A DNA stretch of 64,000 bases from Streptomyces sp. H39-S7 (lineage in GTDB: Bacteria; Actinomycetota; Actinomycetes; Streptomycetales; Streptomycetaceae): NCBI RefSeq assembly GCF_027158205.1, contig NZ_JAPVLU010000010.1:1-64000 (forward strand), in the 5' to 3' direction. Below are positions 43,469 through 52,152 of this stretch, piece by piece; the stretch's first letter is position 1; every line of letters starts with the position of its first letter. Below the pieces are notes generated by a model, which saw only the letters and a list, made by a program, of their open reading frames with translations, was not told the DNA's origin and did no database searches. The position numbers and the translations under genes were made by a program.

Positions 43469-43597
43469 CACGTACTCCCCAAGGGCACCGACCTGTCCGT
43501 CCGCAGCCCCGAGCATCTCGACGCTGTCGCGGCCGAACGCGACAGCCGCCCGCGCAAGGCGCCCGACCGGGAGACCCCAGCCGAGCGCCTGCACAGG
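43469..43597 (+). pseudogene. IS30-family transposase, C-terminal remnant
   Basis: One reading frame encodes LPKGTDLSVRSPEHLDAVAA, then ERDSRPRKAPDRETPAERLH. This matches the well-known C-terminal end of IS30-family transposases, which typically reads PKGTDLS...LDAVA..LN.RPRKTLGW.TPAE. About 43 residues are recognisable. The TLGW position has decayed to APDR, and nothing upstream in this frame resembles the catalytic DDE region. There is no usable start. Downstream, CCCCTCG (43639-43645) and CGAGGGG (43658-43664) form an inverted repeat around AATTC, possibly part of an old end. It lies between the opp1 terminator and the distal end of the lanthipeptide cluster. I see no other gene in 43255-43722. 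Confidence 0.75.
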
Positions 43598-43722
43598 ACC
43601 ACTCGCCGGCCCGGTCAACCGACCAAGTGCGGTAACGGCCCCTCGAATTCACCGATGCGAGGGGCGCGCTCACCCGTTCACGATCCGAACCGAGACCCCG
43701 CGGCGTCCCCGTGCCCCTCGCC

Positions 43723-46700
43723 CTACCCGGAATGCGGGCGTCTGCGCGCGACATAGGACTGCGCGGCGGCCCGCAGTACGGCATAGGACCGGTCCTCCAG
43801 CGCACGGTCGGTGCCTATGAGCCGATTCGCGTGCATATGGAGGACGCTCAACACCTCCGCGGGTGCAGCATCCACGCCGTGGTCGCGGTCTCGGTCGAAC
43901 AGGAACCGACCGTAGGCATTCCCGGCGCGGGTGCGCTGCTCCCAGAAGCTGGAGAGGTGCTTCCCTTCCAGCCTGTCGCTCCGCATGTGGAGGCCGGGAT
44001 CGCCGATGAGTGGCATGAGGTCCCGTGTCTCCGAAGGGTGGCCCTCGGTCCCCCGGGCGAAATTGCGGATGACCCAGGACCTCCAGTCCCAGTCTCCGAA
44101 CGACTGCAGGACAGCGGCATGGTTGCTCGCCGCCAGCGCCTCGATCGGCATGGTCAACCGACCCTTGCCACGCAACTGATGCTGGACAGCGCAGGCTTCG
44201 CTGTCGGCGTGGAAGAAGTCCTCGGCGAGCGCGATGCCCTTGACACCGCCATACCGGCCCACTTCGGGTACATAGGTGTCCAGCGACCAGTTTCGGATCA
44301 GACGTGAGTCCTGCGCCTTGGATGCCCATGCGCTGAGAGCGGGGATGAGTTCACCACAGAGGCGTGCCGGATCCCCCTGAAACCTCAGGCGGATATGCGG
44401 ATCCGGGTCGAGGTAGCGCATGTAGAACCACCGGTCGACGCAATCCGGAAGGGAATCGAGGAGATCCGGGACGCTCCTGCCGATGAAATTGTCCTGGAGC
44501 TCTGCCATCACGTAGAACTTCACGTACAGCCATTCACTCCCCGGGGCGTAATGCACGGGCGTGATCGTGGCGGAACGCAGGTCCATACTCCGCGACGGAG
44601 GTACAGGATTTTCGGCGCCAATGCCCGTCAGTGAGACCACTACCTCTGGCGCGAATCCATTCGACCAGCCCAGGGATTCTCTGTCGGAAATGGGTGATTC
44701 GAATATCAGCGCAGTCGGGTTCTTCTGCAGCTCGGCGTACAGGAGGCGGAGATGCCACATCGAAGAAAGAGACAGCTCTATTCGACGGTCCGTGACGGCC
44801 AACTGGACGAAGGTGGGAACATGCCATTGCTCCCGCCACGCGGCAAAGGCCTCACACCACTGTGCCCAGGGCATCCCTTGCCGCGAGAGGCTGAGGTCGG
44901 GTCGCCACCGGGCCTGGGAAACGAGAGTCCTGCCGTATCGGACGCGCGGGAGGTACGGCAGTGCCTTCAGTTTCTTTCCCCACCCCCATCGCTGGAAATT
45001 ACCTTCGCTATAAGAGGCGATATCGACCAGAAAGCGCGCAATGTTCGGTGCTGCGTTCACCATGTTCAAGGCGTGTGGAACGACGGGCAGCACCTCGCGG
45101 CCGTCGGAGCTGCGCACCAGGTACAGACGATCGTGGGTAGCTCCCACCAGAAGATCTGCCGGTTCGATCGAACCAGGCCCGCTCCCCGGGAATTCTCCTA
45201 CCGAGATGGTATGCGCCAGCAGCGGCGGCACCGTACAGACATTGAGAGCCCCCGCACCGGCCGGTTTGAAGTAGACCTGCGCGCGGATGGCTCCTGCCTC
45301 GGGAGAACACCCGGCGACAATCGACCGCATGGGTTCGAGGGCGTCCAGGGTATCGACGAACCTGCCGGTCATGGATCCTGCCCTGGATCCCCCGGAAAAG
45401 GGGGACAGGGAAATAGTGAAGTCTCCGCTGGACAGGTCGTCCACCGAACGGGAAAGCAGTTGGAAGCAGAGGTCGGTGGAGACGGTCGGCTCGACCGCTT
45501 CCTTGTGGGAGAGTCGCTCCAGCGCCGCGTCGTCGAGCACTATCTCCTTCCTGCCGTTGAGCATTGCAGACTGGACGAGGGAGCTCAGGTATGCCTCGCG
45601 CTCGGGGTCCAGCGCCCGCGCGCCGTCGGGAGCCCGTTCCGCGTTGACGTCGGCGAGGTGACGTGACGTCGGCGGGTTGAGATAGCCGGCAGGGGCATCG
45701 AGGCCGCGGTGCGGGTCGAGCACGTCCAGCAGAGGCACCAACTGGTGCGTACCGTAGCGCTCCACGAAGGCCTCGTGGTATTCGACGAGGTGCTCAGATC
45801 GTCCGGCTGGATCCGTAAGACTCCACAGCATCGAGGCCGTTCTCTCGAGCTCTTCCTTGACCACGTTCGGAAGAACGATGTCGGCATCGGACCGCAGGTC
45901 CACCTGGACTGGTGGGCCGGTTTCGGGAACCATCCCGCCCAACGTTCCCATGAGGGTCGTCCAGGCTTGCCGACCGTCCCCGATCGGCTTCGCCGAATAA
46001 TCCGAGAGGGCCCTATCGATGGTGCCCAGGTGATCTTGTGAAACCGCGTCGGCAGAGACGACAGAACGGGCAGGACCCAGAGGATCTGCCGTATCCTGCC
46101 GGGGTGCGACGTCGGAGACCAGGAACTCCCGCTCCAGAAGAGCGGAGAGAGCCGATCCGACCTGATGGGTGTTCAGTGTTGTGAATTCTTGGCAGGTGGC
46201 TTCCAGTAGTTCGCCGTACGACAGGGGGTGCTGTGCGGTCGACATCACGAACCGCACAAGCTCCGTAGAGCGAACGGTTATCTCCGTCTGGCGCCCGTGG
46301 GGTTGATGTGAGTGGCCTCCGCCGGCCACCCGGACATACGGCAGTACGAGTCGTTCACCACGTGCGTAACAGAGGTTGTTGGCACAGACGGACATCTTCT
46401 TCTGAATGTCAGGGTTTTTTGTCCATTGCGCAATCAGTTTTTCGGCCCAGGCGGAGTCGACGATGACACGTTTCTCATGGGAGCCTCCCGTCCGTGCCCT
46501 CGGCTCAGCCGCGAAGGCGCCCAGGGAGACACCGGCCATGAGGCCGAAGGGGGTGGGTCGCGTCGCCGCTCGCAACAAGTAGCGAGTAGCCGAGACGGCT
46601 GCCCGTTCGAGACGCTTCCTCGGCACGGTCGCCCCGCACTCGATCTTCGCCAACGTCTGCGCGAGTGCGGCACTGGAGAACTCGAGCGCCTCTCGGAATG

Positions 46701-46863
46701 GGGGATGCCGTGTGATGTCCACCAGATACTGCGTCAATTCCTTCTCGTACGCCGCCGACTCCGGATCGGCCTCCAGGAGAGTTGCTTCCGTCTGGTCAAC
46801 AGGGAGTAGCGGCATGCGAATGAGGAGGGAATCGGCCGCTTTGAAATAGGATGCGTTACTCAC
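43723..46863 (-). CDS. class I lanthipeptide dehydratase LanB (full length)
   Basis: This 1046-residue protein is a complete LanB. The N-terminal lantibiotic dehydratase domain (about 45-720) has the early RLERAAVSATRYLLRAATRPTPFGL motif and FISLSPFSG-like FTISLSPFSGGSRAG. This part transfers glutamate from glutamyl-tRNA to Ser/Thr. The SpaB_C elimination domain (about 780-1035) starts near LYVKFYVMAELQDNFIG and includes RWFYMRYLDPDPHIRLRF, YVPEVGRYGG and the closing LHMHANRLIGTDRALEDRSY. Both halves are in one chain, as in NisB and unlike the split dehydratases of thiopeptides. GTG 46863 follows CAGGAG. It is the last gene of the leftward cluster, 83 bp after the exporter. GC is lower than in flanking genes. 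Confidence 0.94.
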   Translation of the reverse strand: MSNASYFKAADSLLIRMPLLPVDQTEATLLEADPESAAYEKELTQYLVDITRHPPFREALEFSSAALAQTLAKIECGATVPRKRLERAAVSATRYLLRAATRPTPFGLMAGVSLGAFAAEPRARTGGSHEKRVIVDSAWAEKLIAQWTKNPDIQKKMSVCANNLCYARGERLVLPYVRVAGGGHSHQPHGRQTEITVRSTELVRFVMSTAQHPLSYGELLEATCQEFTTLNTHQVGSALSALLEREFLVSDVAPRQDTADPLGPARSVVSADAVSQDHLGTIDRALSDYSAKPIGDGRQAWTTLMGTLGGMVPETGPPVQVDLRSDADIVLPNVVKEELERTASMLWSLTDPAGRSEHLVEYHEAFVERYGTHQLVPLLDVLDPHRGLDAPAGYLNPPTSRHLADVNAERAPDGARALDPEREAYLSSLVQSAMLNGRKEIVLDDAALERLSHKEAVEPTVSTDLCFQLLSRSVDDLSSGDFTISLSPFSGGSRAGSMTGRFVDTLDALEPMRSIVAGCSPEAGAIRAQVYFKPAGAGALNVCTVPPLLAHTISVGEFPGSGPGSIEPADLLVGATHDRLYLVRSSDGREVLPVVPHALNMVNAAPNIARFLVDIASYSEGNFQRWGWGKKLKALPYLPRVRYGRTLVSQARWRPDLSLSRQGMPWAQWCEAFAAWREQWHVPTFVQLAVTDRRIELSLSSMWHLRLLYAELQKNPTALIFESPISDRESLGWSNGFAPEVVVSLTGIGAENPVPPSRSMDLRSATITPVHYAPGSEWLYVKFYVMAELQDNFIGRSVPDLLDSLPDCVDRWFYMRYLDPDPHIRLRFQGDPARLCGELIPALSAWASKAQDSRLIRNWSLDTYVPEVGRYGGVKGIALAEDFFHADSEACAVQHQLRGKGRLTMPIEALAASNHAAVLQSFGDWDWRSWVIRNFARGTEGHPSETRDLMPLIGDPGLHMRSDRLEGKHLSSFWEQRTRAGNAYGRFLFDRDRDHGVDAAPAEVLSVLHMHANRLIGTDRALEDRSYAVLRAAAQSYVARRRPHSG

Positions 46864-46946
46864 TACGGCTCCTGGCGGTCTTCGCGCATGGTCACGCGGA
46901 AGTGATACTTGTCATGTGAGCAGAATCTGCAGCCATGCAAGGGCTT

Positions 46947-48878
46947 CTATTCGCTGAAACTGCTTGCCTGCAGGGTGTACAGTTCGAAATATTTGCCCTG
47001 TGCGGCCATCAGATCAGAATGGCGCCCTTGCTCCACAATTCTTCCGTGCTCCAGAAAGAAGATGCAATCGGCAAGGCGCACACCGGACAGCCGGTGTGTG
47101 ATGAGGATGGTCGTCCGCTCCTCGGCCAGTTCATGAATACGTTTGAAGACTTGCCCCTCCGCACGGGGGTCCATGGCCGCGCTGGGCTCGTCGCATATCA
47201 ATAGTCTGGCGTCGCGGTAGAATCCGCGAGCGACTGAAAATCTCTGCCACTCTCCGCCCGACAGATCCGCTCCGCCTCGAAACTCCTTGCTGAGCAGCGT
47301 TTCGTAACCTTCGCGGAGACGGGAGACGACTTCCTCGGCGGTGGATCTCCGTGCAGCGGCGACGAGTTCCCTGTCATCGGGATCTTCGCGATCCGGCCTT
47401 CCGATGGTTATATTGGATCGTGCGGAGAACGGCCACTGGGTCGGGGTCTGCGATATATAGCCAACGTACTGGTAGATGCTGGATTCATCCACGGTCGAGA
47501 GATCGACGTCTCCCCAGCGAATCACGCCGTGCTGTGGCAGGTACAGGCCGGCTATCAGCTTGGCCAGTGTCGATTTGCCGGACCCGTTCTCACCTACGAA
47601 AGCAACGACCTGTCCGGACTTTATGCTCAGGGAAACGTCACTGACGGCAGCACCAGATTTCCCTGGATATGTGAACGTGACGGCTGATACCGAGATGCGG
47701 TCAAAATCATGCGGTACGACTTCCTGAGATGCAGGGCGAACGGAGGACTGGGCTTTTCTGATGAATTCTGAATAGTCTTCAACGTAGAGACCCTGCTCGA
47801 ACAACTTGCCCAACGACAATGCGAGGCTGCCGAGTGCACTTTGGCCGCTCCGCATGGCGATGACGGCGCCCCCCGCAGCCGCCAAAGGCATGACCCCCAG
47901 ATACAGGAGCCAGCACAGAATTCCGTAACTCAGGGCCATGGAAAGTCCTGAGACGGCCTGTCCCAGGAGTCTTCCCTTGCCTTCCGTCCTCCCGACGCGG
48001 GAATCTTCGAAGCAAACGGCTTCCGCCAGTTGTCGCCGTTCCTCCAGGAGAGTCTCCTGTGCGGTGAACGCGCGTATCTCCGCGGCCGACTGACGGTCGG
48101 CCAACAAGCGGGCGAGTGTCGACATACGGCGGTGTACGGCGCTGAACCGTTCGACGCTTTCATGCATCGTTCTCGCTGAGTGAAGTGTCGCCCAGGCGGG
48201 AGGGATCGCCGAGGCCAGCAGCATCGGCAGGAGGACAGGGTGCAGGATGCTCACTACACCAGCGGCGCCGATGAGAGCCATGACAGCGCTGGTGAGTTCT
48301 ACCAAGCGGTCCGTGGCCATGCCTACGTAAACGAAACCGCGATCCCGTGCGCGCCCCATGGAATCGTGGAAGTCCGGATCGTCGAAAGCGGTGAGATCCG
48401 CGTAGACGGCTGCACGGTAGAGGCGTTCTTCAGCCACTCTCTTCACCGCCGGCCGGAGGGATGCCTGCACCCACGTCGCCCCGAAGACGACGACTTGCCG
48501 GAGTACGAGCAGCCCCACGGTCAGCCCGATTGCCGGTACGGCCTGGGAGAGGCGGTCGGTATCGGATCCGGATGCCAGCAGCGCACTGAACACTGCCGTG
48601 GTCGCGAGCAGACCACAGGCCGCCAGGAGAGCGGACAGCGTCTCCAGTACGAGCACCGCCAGGGTTTGGAGCCTGCTCGCGTCCCATGCGAGCGCCACGA
48701 TGAGGCGGACGACGGACGGCAGATTCCGCAGCATCCTCGCCAGCCCGGCCGACTGCCGATCGGGGAGCGAGATCTGCCAGGGAGACTCGGCCAGTTCTGA
48801 GACCGGATCGGGGGACTTTGGCATGGTGTCGTCGCCGTCAGCGAACTCCTGATGAGACGCGTTCTTTCGTGCAGCCAT
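46947..48878 (-). CDS. lanthipeptide ABC exporter (LanT-like, no peptidase domain)
   Basis: This 643-residue half-transporter has a membrane region with about six helices (75-360) and a C-terminal ATPase (about 395-640). Walker A is GENGSGKST, the signature is LSGGEWQRF and Walker B is LLICDEPSAAMD, followed by the switch ITHRLSG. The N-terminal extension of about 45 residues is acidic and does not contain the Cys/His motifs of a C39 peptidase, so it cannot cleave a double-glycine leader. In a class I cluster it most likely exports the modified peptide or gives immunity. ATG 48878 is the longest start. ATG at codon 19 is possible, though neither has a strong ribosome-binding site. Confidence 0.9.
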   Translation of the reverse strand: MAARKNASHQEFADGDDTMPKSPDPVSELAESPWQISLPDRQSAGLARMLRNLPSVVRLIVALAWDASRLQTLAVLVLETLSALLAACGLLATTAVFSALLASGSDTDRLSQAVPAIGLTVGLLVLRQVVVFGATWVQASLRPAVKRVAEERLYRAAVYADLTAFDDPDFHDSMGRARDRGFVYVGMATDRLVELTSAVMALIGAAGVVSILHPVLLPMLLASAIPPAWATLHSARTMHESVERFSAVHRRMSTLARLLADRQSAAEIRAFTAQETLLEERRQLAEAVCFEDSRVGRTEGKGRLLGQAVSGLSMALSYGILCWLLYLGVMPLAAAGGAVIAMRSGQSALGSLALSLGKLFEQGLYVEDYSEFIRKAQSSVRPASQEVVPHDFDRISVSAVTFTYPGKSGAAVSDVSLSIKSGQVVAFVGENGSGKSTLAKLIAGLYLPQHGVIRWGDVDLSTVDESSIYQYVGYISQTPTQWPFSARSNITIGRPDREDPDDRELVAAARRSTAEEVVSRLREGYETLLSKEFRGGADLSGGEWQRFSVARGFYRDARLLICDEPSAAMDPRAEGQVFKRIHELAEERTTILITHRLSGVRLADCIFFLEHGRIVEQGRHSDLMAAQGKYFELYTLQASSFSE

Positions 48879-48894
48879 CTGGCGGTTGTCATTC

Positions 48895-50454
48895 CTATGA
48901 TCGCTTGCCTGCCTGAATCAGGCCGGACGAGGCGAGGTCGGTGATCCCTTGAGAAACCGCTTCGCGGACCTCGGCCGGTGGCATCGTGGTCCCCACATGC
49001 TCGCTGTAAGCACTCTCCACAGACTCGAGTGACCGGCCATCGCACAGTGCGTAGAGGACCCAGGAGTGAGCGTTGAGCCAGTGGAGGCGACCGGTTCGAG
49101 GATCGCCTACGACGAGCTGTCCGAGGTCGGCGAGTGCGTACGCTTCCACTGGCTCATTCCTCGTGTACAGCGTCTCGTGCTCTGTTGCGGCGGGGACTCT
49201 CTGAGCCGCCGGGCCAGAAGAATCACCGGGGTACTCGGCCGCAGGCATCCGAGGCGGATCGGTCATGGCCATCTGAAGGACCGACAGCAGCCACTCCACC
49301 AACCTGCGCCCGTGGGGCGTCAGTTCGGCAGACAGGGATATCGCGGTTTCCGCCAGGTAGCGGACCCTCTCCGCAGTGGTGCGATAGGTGCCGTCCCATG
49401 CTGCGGGCGTATCCGGACTCGGTTCGTCCACGCTGTCCGCGGCGGACGGCTCGCCGAAGACCTCCTTGAGGTGATCGCCGGCATGGTCCACGGCCGCTTG
49501 GAAGAGGAGAAAATGCGTATAGAAGTGCAAGGCGACGATAACGCGGATGAGCTTCCACTTGCTTCTGCGCCAAGGTATCTCGACAAGAAGGTTGGGCGTG
49601 ATCGTCACTGCTGCCGAACGCAAGGCATCAAAGAGCTTGAGGTGCGCACTTTCGTGCAGGAGCGTTTCTGCCGCAACCCACGAGTCCCTGAGCCGTTCCG
49701 GTGCCATGAGGATCGCGGAGGGAAGGGGGTCTCCGCCGGAGAGCGACTGGAGCGGGCCTTCCGGACTGTCGCCCCTCGTGAACCCGACCACCGAGACATG
49801 GCTCAGTACGCTCGCCCCCGTCTTCGGAAGAAGCGCATTGAGCAATTCGGCTCCCAGGCCCAATGAACGCGACATCTCATCGGTGGGCACGATGGGTTCC
49901 GAGGACGCCGCATCCTCGAAGGACCCGCGGTAGAGCTCCATCAGTCGCGCGGCGAGCCGCACGTCGCTGGGCTCCTGCGGCTGCAGCTCACCCCAGATCC
50001 ACGCGCTTCCGTGCGCCGGCCAGGCCTTCCGACGGGGGTTGGAGATCTGCGCACACGGTCCCAGGCCGGCCGGCCCGTCCTTGAGGCAGTGTTCAAGGTG
50101 ATCCGCCAGTGCTCCGCTGGGGGACTGCCCGTGCTCCATCCGTGCGATGTCGTCTTCGAAGCAATTGCGAAGGACAGGATCGTACAAGAGGGGACGTATG
50201 GCCTCGTCGTCCAGGGCGGACGCCGCCTGGAGTGCCGCACCGAGATGTGGTTCCTTCGACGCCAGTAGTTTCAAACCGACTCGGAAGCGTGCCAGATTCC
50301 TCATTTCGATGGCACGCGAGTCGCCGAAGTACCTGTCGGAAACGAGCATGTTGTCCAGGTGAGCTATGTCAGAGGTCTGCAGATTCTTGGCACCTGGCGA
50401 GCGAATAACTCTGCACTCCTTTTTCGGTTTCGGAGAGGACCGGGCCGCCACCAC
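48895..50454 (-). CDS. HExxH peptide beta-hydroxylase-like protein fused to PqqD-like RRE
   Basis: The 519-residue frame has two parts. Residues about 26-400 match the HExxH-motif family now linked to alpha-ketoglutarate-dependent peptide beta-hydroxylation in RiPP clusters. The motif is HESAH at 267-271 in ETLLHESAHLKLF, with the downstream family pattern IPWRRSKWKLIRVIVALHFY at 293-312. Residues about 428-519 resemble PqqD, the RiPP precursor recognition element, with VGDPRTGRLHWLNAHSWVLYAL, a CDGRSLESV core and ITDLASSGLI at the end. It could therefore bind the leader itself. The GTG at 50454 lies inside a long hairpin. A strong AAAAAGGAG sits further in (about 50417-50425), with only GTT or ATT in frame behind it, so the true start is uncertain. 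Confidence 0.8.
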   Translation of the reverse strand: MVAARSSPKPKKECRVIRSPGAKNLQTSDIAHLDNMLVSDRYFGDSRAIEMRNLARFRVGLKLLASKEPHLGAALQAASALDDEAIRPLLYDPVLRNCFEDDIARMEHGQSPSGALADHLEHCLKDGPAGLGPCAQISNPRRKAWPAHGSAWIWGELQPQEPSDVRLAARLMELYRGSFEDAASSEPIVPTDEMSRSLGLGAELLNALLPKTGASVLSHVSVVGFTRGDSPEGPLQSLSGGDPLPSAILMAPERLRDSWVAAETLLHESAHLKLFDALRSAAVTITPNLLVEIPWRRSKWKLIRVIVALHFYTHFLLFQAAVDHAGDHLKEVFGEPSAADSVDEPSPDTPAAWDGTYRTTAERVRYLAETAISLSAELTPHGRRLVEWLLSVLQMAMTDPPRMPAAEYPGDSSGPAAQRVPAATEHETLYTRNEPVEAYALADLGQLVVGDPRTGRLHWLNAHSWVLYALCDGRSLESVESAYSEHVGTTMPPAEVREAVSQGITDLASSGLIQAGKRS

Positions 50455-50479
50455 GCCGGTAGGCGTGGAGACGGCCCGG
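50440..50479 (-). promoter_or_regulatory. long hairpin spanning the HExxH gene start
   Basis: On the coding strand CCGGGCCG and CGGCCCGG form an outer 8-bp stem. Inside it, CCACGCC and GGCGTGG form a 7-bp stem around TACC. It lies 40 bp after the small ORF and overlaps the GTG at 50454. It may be an attenuator or may sequester the translation start. Confidence 0.7.
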
Positions 50480-50519
50480 AACCTTCATGGCCGGCTAGTC
50501 GCGGTAACGAGTCCGCGAA

Positions 50520-50660
50520 CTATCCGAGAGGTGCGACCTTCGTCGCGTAGGCCGGTACCCAGGCTCGCTCTTCCGCTGCGTCGCTGACCAGGGCGGGAAG
50601 TTGGTCTTCGCGATACAGAGAACGCGCAAGATCCGGGAGATCTATCTTCGAGAGCAACAA
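50520..50660 (-). CDS. putative 46-residue peptide between lanC and the hydroxylase gene
   Basis: The frame starts at TTG 50660, with AAAGG seven bases upstream, and ends TAG at 50522-50520. It encodes 46 residues beginning MLLSKIDLPDLARSLYREDQ and ending WVPAYATKVAPLG. It has no cysteine, so it cannot itself carry lanthionine rings. Its composition is protein-like (amphipathic LPDLARSLYRED, acidic SDAAEER) and it fills the gap between lanC and the hydroxylase gene. It could be a second substrate for the hydroxylase, an immunity or helper peptide, or a leader peptide for the hairpin that follows. It could also be chance. Confidence 0.45.
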   Translation of the reverse strand: MLLSKIDLPDLARSLYREDQLPALVSDAAEERAWVPAYATKVAPLG

Positions 50661-50712
50661 ATTCTTGCCTTTCTTGGTTGGCCAGCGTGAAAACCTTGGT
50701 CCTGATGTGCCT

Positions 50713-52023
50713 CTACGTCAGGAGCAAGGCTTGATCCCAAGAGGTCATGGGCGCATGGTTTGCGCTCCCGGCCAGCAGTGACAGGGCCACTCCGGCCGCC
50801 CCCTCGGAAAATCCGGGAGCGTCGAGGTTACTGCCTGCATTCGAGTTGTTTCTGAAGGAGAATGGTGCGTCGCTGATTCTCGTCTCAAGAACCCTGACCA
50901 GCATCTCGTCGCGCTTCGTCGCGAGGGTGTCGAGATTGAGTGTCCGGTTCATCGTGCCGACGGTGTGCATGATGCCCGCCCAGCCATGACACAGACCTGG
51001 CTCCTCGATGTCCCGGTGGCTTTCCAGTCTCGAAAGCGCTGCCACGACGGCTACCGTAGCTCGGTCCTGCCATGAAGTTTCTGCCACTGCCTGCCCGGCA
51101 AGCTGCAGGGCACGGGCGATGCTCGGTGACCCATAGCACCAGGACGGCCTGTTGCGTGCTGGAACGACATGGCCGCTCAGGTACTCGGACCGTGACAGGG
51201 TGGCCGGCCAACGCATGCCGAACTCGTCGTGCACGCTCTGTTCGAGCAGCCAGTCGACTATCCGGCCGATTGCCTCTTCTTGGCCGGCTACCCGTTCCTC
51301 GGCTTCCCACGACAGGGAGAGCAGGGCGAGAACGCCCGATATTCCGTGCGACATACCAAAATTCACATGGCTTTCGCCTGTCTTCTCTCCCAGTTCGGAA
51401 GAGTGGGCCACCCACCATCCGGGCAGCAGATTTCCCTCGTATTCGACGGGCTCGGTGAGTTCCACCAGGTAGGCGAGCACTTCTCTCAGAAGTTCGGGCC
51501 GTCGAACCCCGGGCGACAGCAGATAACGCCCTATCCCAGCGACGCCAGTGATCACATCATATGCAGAGAAGGAGGTAGGACCGGCCTGCGCCAGGCGGCG
51601 TGATTTTTCGAATGCAAGTACCTGGTGTACATAAGTCTCAATAAAATCATCAAGGCGAAGCAGGGCTGTGCTGTATTCCTGTCCATTCTTGGACGCAGCG
51701 CGGGTCGCGAACGCGACGGCAGTCAGGCCACTGTAGAGACCTTGAGTCGTATCTGGCTGCAGTGCGGCGAAGGCGAGCTTCAGATACTGGTCCGAAATGG
51801 CCCGGTAGTAATCGTCGTGGTGGCTCAGTTCAGAATAGAAGAGCGATATTCCCGGATAGCCGGACCCGAGGGATGTTGGACTCCAGATCAGCCTGCTGTC
51901 CCGGACGCGCAGCCCGGCCTCGCTGTTTATGCGAGTCGTATGCGCGAGCACTACGTCAGGATCGGCGAGCTGGACAGCAAGTTCGGCGACGCAGGATTGA
52001 ATGTCGGAGTCCAACGTCTTCAT
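50713..52023 (-). CDS. lanthionine synthetase LanC
   Basis: The 436-residue cyclase adds Cys thiols to dehydrated residues. The zinc site is intact: Cys296 in WCYGSPS, and Cys345 and His346 in LCHGWAG. The acid/base histidine is His226 in FGMSHGISG. Repeated G-containing motifs (GYPGISLFY, GVAGIGRYLL, GAAGVALSLL) mark the alpha/alpha toroid. The start ATG 52023 is preceded by an A/G-rich GAAAAGAAGAAGAAC rather than a clear GGAGG. It is 129 bp after the precursor gene, a gap that holds a small GAGTCA/TGACTC stem. The product with LanB completes the dehydration-cyclisation pair of a class I lanthipeptide. Confidence 0.94.
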   Translation of the reverse strand: MKTLDSDIQSCVAELAVQLADPDVVLAHTTRINSEAGLRVRDSRLIWSPTSLGSGYPGISLFYSELSHHDDYYRAISDQYLKLAFAALQPDTTQGLYSGLTAVAFATRAASKNGQEYSTALLRLDDFIETYVHQVLAFEKSRRLAQAGPTSFSAYDVITGVAGIGRYLLSPGVRRPELLREVLAYLVELTEPVEYEGNLLPGWWVAHSSELGEKTGESHVNFGMSHGISGVLALLSLSWEAEERVAGQEEAIGRIVDWLLEQSVHDEFGMRWPATLSRSEYLSGHVVPARNRPSWCYGSPSIARALQLAGQAVAETSWQDRATVAVVAALSRLESHRDIEEPGLCHGWAGIMHTVGTMNRTLNLDTLATKRDEMLVRVLETRISDAPFSFRNNSNAGSNLDAPGFSEGAAGVALSLLAGSANHAPMTSWDQALLLT

Positions 52024-52052
52024 GTTCTTCTTCTTTTCGTCTGGGCAGCGGC

Positions 52053-52073
52053 GAGTCATCACACGATTGACTC
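52053..52073 (-). promoter_or_regulatory. small stem-loop between precursor gene and lanC
   Basis: GAGTCA (52053-52058) and TGACTC (52068-52073) form a 6-bp stem with a 9-base loop, 29 bp before lanC. It may reduce read-through so that precursor is made in excess of the cyclase. The evidence is weak. Confidence 0.35.
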
Positions 52074-52152
52074 CGGGGAGTGCCGAGTCTCTTGGGACGT
52101 GCAAGCCATCGACACCCCCCGGGCGTCATGTCACTTCAGGCGTGGTCTTGGA

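Noticed and set aside
43266..43805. Minus-strand frames of 60-180 codons next to the LanB end
   Set aside because: They are Arg/Gly-rich with no motif. The only recognisable coding trace here is the IS30 fragment on the plus strand.
46947..48878. Exporter considered as a bifunctional peptidase-transporter
   Set aside because: The N-terminal 45 residues contain no Cys/His/Asp set of a C39 peptidase.
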